DNA of 64,000 nucleotides. Origin: Nitrospira sp. GTDB taxonomy: Bacteria > Nitrospirota > Nitrospiria > Nitrospirales > Nitrospiraceae. The notes below the pieces were generated by a model. That model did no database searches. It had not been told where the DNA came from and saw nothing but the letters and a program-made list of their open reading frames with translations. The position numbers and the translations under genes were made by a program. The first letter of the stretch is position 1. Each line of letters begins with the position of its first letter. Below are positions 58,015 to 64,000 of this stretch, one piece after another. The stretch is from positions 1,922,001-1,986,000 of the forward strand of contig JBAOHZ010000009.1 in the NCBI GenBank assembly GCA_037045225.1, read 5' to 3'.

Positions 58015-60489
58015 ATGGCCAAAGACGACCAGCAAGACAATTCTGCCAAGCCGAAATCCGACAGTTATAGCGCGGACCAAATCAAAGTTCTCGAAGGACT
58101 CGACGCCGTACGAAAACGACCGGCGATGTACATCGGTAGCACCGGTGTCGACGGGTTGCACCATCTGGTCTATGAAGTCGTCGACAACAGTGTCGATGAG
58201 CACATGGCCGGATTCGGTGAAGCGATCGAGGTCACGATCCACATCGACGGCAGCGTGACGGTCGTGGATAACGGTCGCGGCATTCCCACCGGTATGCATT
58301 CCACCCAGAAGAAGTCCGCTGCCGAAGTGGCTCTCACCGTCCTGCACGCGGGCGGTAAGTTCGAGCAGGGCGCCTATACGGTCTCCGGCGGGTTGCACGG
58401 CGTCGGTATCTCGGTCGTCAACGCGTTGTCCGAGTGGCTGGAGCTGGAAATCTGGCAGGATGGCCAGGTGTTCGAGCAGCGATACGAACGTGGAAAATCC
58501 CAGGCGCCGTTAGCCGTCACCGGGAAAACCAAACGTCGCGGCACAAAGGTGCGGTTCATGCCGGACGGCCAGATTTTTGAAACGCTCGAGTTCAGTTTCG
58601 ACGTGTTGGCGCAACGTCTCCGCGAGCTGGCCTTTCTGAACAAGGGCCTGTCGATTACGCTCAAGGACGATCGCAAGGAAAAGGAACAGGTCTTTCACTA
58701 CAAGGGCGGGATCGTCTCGTTCGTCGATCATCTCAACGAAGCCAAAACCCCGCTGCACAAACCGATCTATGTGCAGACGGAGCGCGCGGACCTCATCCTT
58801 GAGGTGGCGCTGCAATACAACGACGGGTATGCGGAGAACCTCTTTTCGTTCGCGAACAACATCAACACCAAAGAGGGCGGCACTCACCTGGTTGGCTTCA
58901 AGGCTGCGCTGACCCGCACCATCAACAGTTACGCCAACGCCAACGATCTGCTGAAAAAGGATACCGAATCGTTGAGCGGCGACGACGTGCGGGAAGGGTT
59001 GACCGCGGTCGTCAGCGTGAAGGTACGGAATCCGCAGTTCGAAGGACAGACCAAGGCGAAGCTCGGCAACAGTGAGGTGAAGGGAATCGTCGAGGCCGCC
59101 GTGAACGACGCCCTCGGTACCTACTTCGAAGAGAATCCGCCGGTTGCCCGCAAGATTATCGGCAAGGCGATCGATGCCGCGCGCGCGCGTGAAGCGGCCC
59201 GTAAAGCGAAGGACCTCATCCGTCGGAAGAGTGCCCTGGATGGCGGATCGCTACCCGGCAAGCTGGCCGACTGTTCGGAGAAGGATCCGGCGTTGAGCGA
59301 GCTCTTCATCGTCGAGGGTGATTCCGCCGGTGGGTCGGCCAAGCAGGGCCGCGACCGGAAGTTCCAGGCGATTCTCCCCCTCAAGGGAAAGATCTTGAAC
59401 GTTGAGAAGGCGCGCTTCGACAAGATGCTCACCAGTGACGAAATCCGGACGTTGATTCTGGCGCTCGGGACCGGCATCGGCCGCAAGAAAGAGGATTCCG
59501 ACAAGCCGGACAAAGAAGCCTTCGACATTGCGCGGACGCGGTATCACAAGATCGTGCTCATGACCGACGCCGACGTGGACGGCAGCCACATTCGCACCCT
59601 GCTGCTGACCTTTTTCTTCCGTCAGATGCCGGAGCTGCTGGAACGAGGCTACATCTACATCGCCCAGCCTCCTCTCTTTAAGGTTAAGAAGGGCAAGACG
59701 GAGCGGTACCTTAAGGACGAAGCCGCGATGAATGAATATCTCGCGGACCTGGCGGTCGAAGAAGTCGAAGTGGCGCTCGAGAACGGGCGGGAATTCCTGT
59801 CGGGCCGCCGCCTGCTACCGACGCTTAAGAAGTTGATCGCCTTCGAAAGCCTGTTGCACAAGGTCAATAAGAAACATCACGAAGCCAATATGTTGCGGGT
59901 GTTTGTCGACGAGCCGGGATTGACCCGTGAGGCGTTGAAGGATCAGGCCGCGCTGGCGACGATCGTTGCCGATGTGAGGGCCACGCTGGCTCTGGTGTAC
60001 CCGAAGGCCGAGCCGACCATCGACATCCTGGAAGACGAAGAACATCAATCCAGCAAGTTGGTGTGTAAGGTTGCCACGGGCGGGATCGCCTATCAACTGG
60101 ACGTGACGCATGAACTGGTCGGGTCCGCTGACTTCCGCGAGCTCCAAAAGCAGGCACCTTCAGCGATGGGGTTAGGCAAGCCGCCGTACAAGATCAAGAT
60201 CAAGGGAGCCGACGTTCACAAAAACGGTTCGGCCGAACTGGTGCAGGCAATCTTGGAAGAAGGCAAACAGGGGCTGAATATTCAACGCTACAAAGGTCTC
60301 GGCGAGATGAATCCGAGCCAGCTGTGGGAGACCACGATGGATCCGGAGAAGCGGACGTTGCTGCGGGTCAAACTGGAAGACGTGACCGGCGTGGACGAGA
60401 TTTTCACGATCCTGATGGGCGACGAAGTGGAACCCCGCCGCAATTTCATTCAGCAACATGCGTTGGAAGTCCGGAACTTGGACGTATAG
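58015..60489 (+). CDS. gyrB: DNA gyrase subunit B
   Basis: 824 residues; AAGGAG 5 bases before the ATG. GHKL ATPase: VYEVVDNSVDEHMAG, VVDNGRGIPTGMH and GGLHGVGISVVNALS. TOPRIM: FIVEGDSAGGSAKQGRDRKFQAILPLKG and DADVDGSHIRTLLLTFF. Two longer than usual features: an insertion-rich region about 530-740 as in E. coli-like GyrB. C-terminal RYKGLGEMNPSQLWETTMDP is standard. With GyrA it introduces negative supercoils. The 73-bp spacer before it carries degenerate GCTGA-type repeats. Confidence 0.98.
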   Translation: MAKDDQQDNSAKPKSDSYSADQIKVLEGLDAVRKRPAMYIGSTGVDGLHHLVYEVVDNSVDEHMAGFGEAIEVTIHIDGSVTVVDNGRGIPTGMHSTQKKSAAEVALTVLHAGGKFEQGAYTVSGGLHGVGISVVNALSEWLELEIWQDGQVFEQRYERGKSQAPLAVTGKTKRRGTKVRFMPDGQIFETLEFSFDVLAQRLRELAFLNKGLSITLKDDRKEKEQVFHYKGGIVSFVDHLNEAKTPLHKPIYVQTERADLILEVALQYNDGYAENLFSFANNINTKEGGTHLVGFKAALTRTINSYANANDLLKKDTESLSGDDVREGLTAVVSVKVRNPQFEGQTKAKLGNSEVKGIVEAAVNDALGTYFEENPPVARKIIGKAIDAARAREAARKAKDLIRRKSALDGGSLPGKLADCSEKDPALSELFIVEGDSAGGSAKQGRDRKFQAILPLKGKILNVEKARFDKMLTSDEIRTLILALGTGIGRKKEDSDKPDKEAFDIARTRYHKIVLMTDADVDGSHIRTLLLTFFFRQMPELLERGYIYIAQPPLFKVKKGKTERYLKDEAAMNEYLADLAVEEVEVALENGREFLSGRRLLPTLKKLIAFESLLHKVNKKHHEANMLRVFVDEPGLTREALKDQAALATIVADVRATLALVYPKAEPTIDILEDEEHQSSKLVCKVATGGIAYQLDVTHELVGSADFRELQKQAPSAMGLGKPPYKIKIKGADVHKNGSAELVQAILEEGKQGLNIQRYKGLGEMNPSQLWETTMDPEKRTLLRVKLEDVTGVDEIFTILMGDEVEPRRNFIQQHALEVRNLDV

Positions 60490-60499
60490 GAATACCTCG

Positions 60500-60592
60500 G
60501 AGCGTATGGCTGGTAGCGAATGGCGAATAGTCTGGAAGCGTTCACGCAATTCTTCGCCACCCGCTATACGCCATATGCCATTAGCTCTTCTA
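60500..60592. repeat. imperfect palindrome between gyrB and gyrA
   Basis: TAGCGAATGGCGAA (60514-60527) pairs with TTCGCCACCCGCTA (60553-60566), 12 of 14 positions, with outer partial pairing of GCGTATGGC and GCCATATGC. The spacer could form a long hairpin in the gyrB-gyrA transcript. Motif content (TATAGC/TTAGC) matches the repeat at 21774-21875. Confidence 0.45.
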
Positions 60593-60602
60593 AGGAGTCG
60601 GA

Positions 60603-63065
60603 ATGCCGCCAGATGAACGCTTAGGACAGATTGCGATCGAAGACGAGATGCGCTCGTCGTATCTCGATTACGCCATGAGCGTGATCGTCGGTCGCGCGCT
60701 CCCCGACGTGCGGGACGGATTGAAGCCGGTGCACCGGCGCATTCTGCACGGCATGAACGAAATGGGGCTGGCGGCGAACCGGCCGTACAGAAAGTCGGCC
60801 AAGATCGTCGGTGAGATCATGGGTAATTACCACCCCCATGGCGATTCGGCGATTTACGATACCCTCGTGCGCATGGCGCAGAATTTCAATATGCGCTACA
60901 TGCTCGTCGACGGACAGGGCAATTACGGCTCCATGGATGGTGACGCCGCCGCCGCCATGCGATATACCGAAGCCCGTTTGACCAAACTGGCCGAAGAATT
61001 GCTGGCGGATATCGAAAAAGAGACCGTCGATTTCGGCCCAAACTACGATGAGTCCCGTGTCGAGCCGCTGGTCTTGCCGTCCCGGGTGCCGAACCTACTG
61101 GTGAACGGCGCCGGGGGAATCGCCGTCGGGTATGCCACCAACATTCCCACGCACAATTTGGGCGAAGTGATTGAAGGACTGCTCCTGTTGCTGGAGAACC
61201 CCGATGTCACCATCGCGCAGTTGATGAAGAAAATCCCGGGGCCCGACTTCCCGACCGCCGGATTTATTTATGGCACGGCGGGGATTAAGGATGCCTATGA
61301 GACCGGACGCGGATTGTTGACGGTTCGCGCGAAGGTGGCGATTGAAACGGATGAACGAACGGACCGGGAACGACTGATCATCACCGAGATTCCCTATCAG
61401 GTGAACAAGTCCAAGTTGATCGAGAAGATTGCCGACCTGGCGCAGGAGGATCGCGTCACGGGCATTTCCGATATCCGAGACGAGTCGGACCGCGAGGGCG
61501 TCCGTGTCGTGATCGAGCTGAAGCGGAACGAGATCCCGCTCGTGGTGCTGAACAACCTCTACAAGCACAGCCAGCTGCAGACCACCTTCGGCGTCAACAT
61601 GCTGGCGCTCGTCAACAACCGGCCCGAGGTGCTGAACCTCAAGCGTATCCTGGCGGCCTTTGTCGAGCACCGGCGCGAAGTGGTGGTGCGGCGCACGGCC
61701 TATGACTTGCGCAAGGCAGAGGAGCGCGCCCATATCCTGGAAGGCCTCAAGATCGCGCTGGATAACTTGGATGCCGTGATCGCGCTCATCCGTCGTTCGC
61801 AATCTCCGGATGTGGCCCGCACAGGCTTGATGCAGCAGTTCCGGCTGTCGGAAATCCAGGCCAATGCCATTCTCGAAATGCGCCTCCAGCGGCTCACGCA
61901 ACTGGAGCGCGACAAACTCGTGGAAGAGTATCGCGAAGTGCTGAAGACCATCGAGTATCTGCGCTCCATCCTCGGCAGCGAGGCCTTGGTGCGGAAGATC
62001 ATCCGTGACGAACTGATCGAGATCAAAGAGAAGTATCAGGACGACCGGCGCACCAAGATCGTCAAGGAAGAAGCCGAGCTGACCCTCGAAGACCTGATTG
62101 CCGAAGAAGAAGTCGTCGTGACGATTTCCCATGCCGGGTACATCAAGCGGAACGCAGTCACGCTGTACCGGGCACAGCGGCGGGGCGGCAAGGGCAAGAT
62201 TGCGATGGGGATCAAGGAAGAGGATTTCGTCGAGACCCTCTTTACGGCGTCCACGCACGACGCACTGCTGTTCTTTACCGATGCCGGCAAGGTCTATTGG
62301 CTCAAGGTGCATGAAATTCCAGAAGCCAGCCGCGCGGCAAAGGGCAAAGCGCTGGTGAACCTGTTGGCACTCTCGAAGGATGAGAAGGTCACGGCGTCGC
62401 TGCCGGTGAAGGAGTTCCGGGCCGATCGCTTCATCATCATGGGGACCAAGTTGGGCGTCATCAAGAAGACGGAACTGTCGGCCTACAGCAATCCGCGCCA
62501 AGGTGGCATCATTGCGCTCTCGCTCGATGCGGGCGACAAGCTGATCGGTGTGGATCTGACCGACGGCCAACGCGAGATTTTATTGGGCACGAAGCAGGGG
62601 ATCACCATCCGGTTTAAGGAAGAAGATGTGCGCGCCATGGGACGTACGGCCCACGGGGTACGCGGCATCACCCTTGAGCCCGGCGATGAAGTCATCGGAA
62701 TGGAGACGATTACGCCGGATTCGACCACGGCGATCCTCACCGTGACCGAAGGCGGCTATGGTAAACGGACCCCGGTGAACGAATATCGCGTGCAGGGCCG
62801 CGGCGGCAAAGGCATCATCAGCGTCAAGACCACGGAGCGGAACGGGCCGGCCGTCGGCTTCCTCCAGGTCCGGGACGAGGATGAGATCATGTTGATGGCG
62901 GCGCAGGGGAAAGTGCTGCGCTGCAAGGTCGACGATATCCGTGAAATCGGACGCAACACCCAAGGCGTCCGCCTGCTCGATATGGATGGAGATGAGGATC
63001 GTGTGGTCGCCGTCGTGAGACTGGTCGAACGCGAAGAAGTAGTGCCCGAAGAGGGCGAGTCATGA
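60603..63065 (+). CDS. gyrA: DNA gyrase subunit A
   Basis: 820 residues; AAGGAG before the ATG. Catalytic Tyr121 in AAMRYTEARLT; quinolone region HPHGDSAIYDTLVRMAQ keeps Ser82 and Asp86, the sensitive-type residues. Coiled coil and tower follow. The C-terminal pinwheel has the GyrA box as QRRGGKG (about residue 525), so it is a true gyrase rather than topoisomerase IV ParC. Probably co-transcribed with gyrB across the palindromic spacer. Confidence 0.98.
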   Translation: MPPDERLGQIAIEDEMRSSYLDYAMSVIVGRALPDVRDGLKPVHRRILHGMNEMGLAANRPYRKSAKIVGEIMGNYHPHGDSAIYDTLVRMAQNFNMRYMLVDGQGNYGSMDGDAAAAMRYTEARLTKLAEELLADIEKETVDFGPNYDESRVEPLVLPSRVPNLLVNGAGGIAVGYATNIPTHNLGEVIEGLLLLLENPDVTIAQLMKKIPGPDFPTAGFIYGTAGIKDAYETGRGLLTVRAKVAIETDERTDRERLIITEIPYQVNKSKLIEKIADLAQEDRVTGISDIRDESDREGVRVVIELKRNEIPLVVLNNLYKHSQLQTTFGVNMLALVNNRPEVLNLKRILAAFVEHRREVVVRRTAYDLRKAEERAHILEGLKIALDNLDAVIALIRRSQSPDVARTGLMQQFRLSEIQANAILEMRLQRLTQLERDKLVEEYREVLKTIEYLRSILGSEALVRKIIRDELIEIKEKYQDDRRTKIVKEEAELTLEDLIAEEEVVVTISHAGYIKRNAVTLYRAQRRGGKGKIAMGIKEEDFVETLFTASTHDALLFFTDAGKVYWLKVHEIPEASRAAKGKALVNLLALSKDEKVTASLPVKEFRADRFIIMGTKLGVIKKTELSAYSNPRQGGIIALSLDAGDKLIGVDLTDGQREILLGTKQGITIRFKEEDVRAMGRTAHGVRGITLEPGDEVIGMETITPDSTTAILTVTEGGYGKRTPVNEYRVQGRGGKGIISVKTTERNGPAVGFLQVRDEDEIMLMAAQGKVLRCKVDDIREIGRNTQGVRLLDMDGDEDRVVAVVRLVEREEVVPEEGES

Positions 63066-63111
63066 CTCCTTGGAGCCGCACCGGCTTCACGCGGCTCTCC
63101 TCACCACGGTT

Positions 63112-63726
63112 ATGAACCACCCGACTCCGCCACCGGCCGAGGCATCAGTCCGCCCTCCGGCCAAACGTCCGCTTGACACCGTTGTCAAAATGGCGCTGGG
63201 CGTCCTGTTCGGCTCCTTTGCCTTGATCTGGGGCGGGATGTTTCTCAGCCGACCGGATCGGTCGATTCCTCCCTACAGTATCGGCTCCCAGGAGCGGACC
63301 GTGGTGGCGGTGCATGTGCCGTCCTGGACCAGCGACACCGAAATCGAAACCCTGATCGAACGATTCCGGAAAGTCGGCGCGGAAGGCCGGAACTTCGGCA
63401 GTATGAAAATCCAGCCGACGACCCTGGATGATCCGAAGGGACGCTATCAGCATATTGCGATTTATATCTTCACCGATGAGGGCTGGACGGAGCCGGAGGT
63501 GCTGCATAAGTATGTGACGGGCGACGATGCCACGGTGCGGGACGGGTTCGAGGGATCCGTGCGTGGATTCTACCGGCTGGATGAACAGGAAGAAGAAGGC
63601 CGCATCGGGCCGGTTCCCAGGGGAAAAGACAGTGTGGCCACCGCGGCCTATTCGCGACCCTTGTTCAAGGGGACTGTCGTGAGGAACGCGGCGGAGGGGC
63701 CGGCTGACTCAACGCCTGCGCCATGA
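63112..63726 (+). CDS. membrane-anchored hypothetical protein
   Basis: 204 residues from ATG 63112. Pro-rich cytosolic start (NHPTPPPAEASVRPPAKRP), one helix about 30-48 (MALGVLFGSFALIWGGMFL), then an exported part: VVAVHVPSWTSDTEIETLIERFRKVG, YQHIAIYIFTDEGWTEPEVLHKYVTGDD and VRGFYRLDEQEEEG. No recognised domain. Upstream spacing to gyrA is short (46 bp) but the Shine-Dalgarno is weak. Its 3' end overlaps the convergent DciA-like gene by 62 bp. Confidence 0.65.
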   Translation: MNHPTPPPAEASVRPPAKRPLDTVVKMALGVLFGSFALIWGGMFLSRPDRSIPPYSIGSQERTVVAVHVPSWTSDTEIETLIERFRKVGAEGRNFGSMKIQPTTLDDPKGRYQHIAIYIFTDEGWTEPEVLHKYVTGDDATVRDGFEGSVRGFYRLDEQEEEGRIGPVPRGKDSVATAAYSRPLFKGTVVRNAAEGPADSTPAP

Positions 63727-64000
63727 GCGTAATCAGGTGTTCTCGCAGAGCCTGGTCTTGAATGCCTTGCGTGTGGAGCGTGGCTTCCTGGAGGAGCTGA
63801 AGGGATGGCTGAACGGCAGGCGGATCTGGAAAAGCCGCACCGGCTACGGTCGACGAATGGTCTGCCGGAAACTCCCCGACACGCAAGACGATCTCCGTGA
63901 CCAGCGGTTGCCCCGCCATTCCATTCACCTTCTCCAAGAGGACCGGTTTGAGGAACGTGAGTTGCTGCAACCACACTGAATTATGGACCAGGACGTATAG
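63665..64000 (-). CDS. DUF721/DciA-like protein, 5' part beyond the window
   Basis: The minus-strand frame is open to the window edge, giving 111 C-terminal residues beginning LYVLVHNSVWLQQLTFLKPVLLEKVNGMAGQPLVTEIVLRVGEF. This matches the core of DUF721/DciA (L-x-V-x-V-x-S-x-x-W-x-x-x-L, then LL-x-x-IN, then I-x-F-R-x-G). DciA is the ancestral loader of the DnaB helicase in bacteria lacking DnaC/DnaI, often near dnaA-gyrA. The remaining tail (about 65 residues) is Pro/Gln-rich. A GTG at 63976 could also be a start, but the family match continues upstream of it. Confidence 0.7.
   Translation of the reverse strand, partial: LYVLVHNSVWLQQLTFLKPVLLEKVNGMAGQPLVTEIVLRVGEFPADHSSTVAGAAFPDPPAVQPSLQLLQEATLHTQGIQDQALREHLITLMAQALSQPAPPPRSSRQSP

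Noticed and set aside
61095..62570. 491-codon minus-strand frame inside gyrA
   Set aside because: Antisense shadow of gyrA, composition typical of reverse translation of a GC-rich gene.

Overview
The window is GC-rich, gene-dense bacterial chromosome carrying the replication origin region (hisS, a DsrEFH-like triad, oriC, dnaA, dnaN, gyrB, gyrA and a dciA-like gene). Gene content suggests an autotrophic Nitrospira-like member of Nitrospirota: a DabB/DabA inorganic-carbon uptake cluster with a PII-like protein, many phosphorelay proteins, an atypical two-domain ThyX, and intergenic repeats of a type I associate with Nitrospira. The genus is an inference; no rRNA or nitrite-oxidation gene is present to confirm it.

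Region 1 (1-11.8 kb): the end of a 3-hydroxyisobutyrate-dehydrogenase-like gene and a small lipoprotein, then a phosphorelay block. It holds two paralogous hybrid histidine kinases separated by a chimeric kinase remnant, an HPt protein, a double-receiver protein, a single receiver and a membrane-anchored HEAT-repeat protein. Region 2 (11.9-17.4 kb): a probable exopolysaccharide machine made of a processive GT2 synthase, a secreted TIM-barrel-like protein and an outer-membrane TPR plus YaiO-barrel exporter. With region 1 it looks like one regulated polysaccharide system.

Region 3 (17.4-41.1 kb): mostly housekeeping and accessory genes on the minus strand. These include an aminotransferase, lytic transglycosylase, MsrA, CoA-binding protein, LOG-like protein, methyltransferase, TPR protein, TldD/PmbA pair, HTH/zinc-ribbon regulator, DUF1295 protein, cytochrome c, RmlD-like reductase, a decayed epimerase, patatin, EttA, SYLF protein, HugZ-like protein, two alpha/beta hydrolases, SelO and a DUF2294/MpsC-like protein. 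Intergenic palindromic repeats cluster here, several touching stop codons.

Region 4 (41.1-49.9 kb): divergent from the MpsC-like gene lies dabB, a second NuoM-like subunit, dabA and a PII-like gene, behind a leader that can fold into two hairpins, the second followed by a T-tract. A small conserved-looking protein and a DUF2252 protein follow. Region 5 (49.9-64 kb): TPR protein, ThyX-like protein, hisS with clear promoters, the Dsr/Tus-like triad, oriC with DnaA boxes, the dnaA-dnaN-gyrB-gyrA block, a membrane-anchored hypothetical protein and the C-terminal end of a DUF721/DciA-like gene running off the window.
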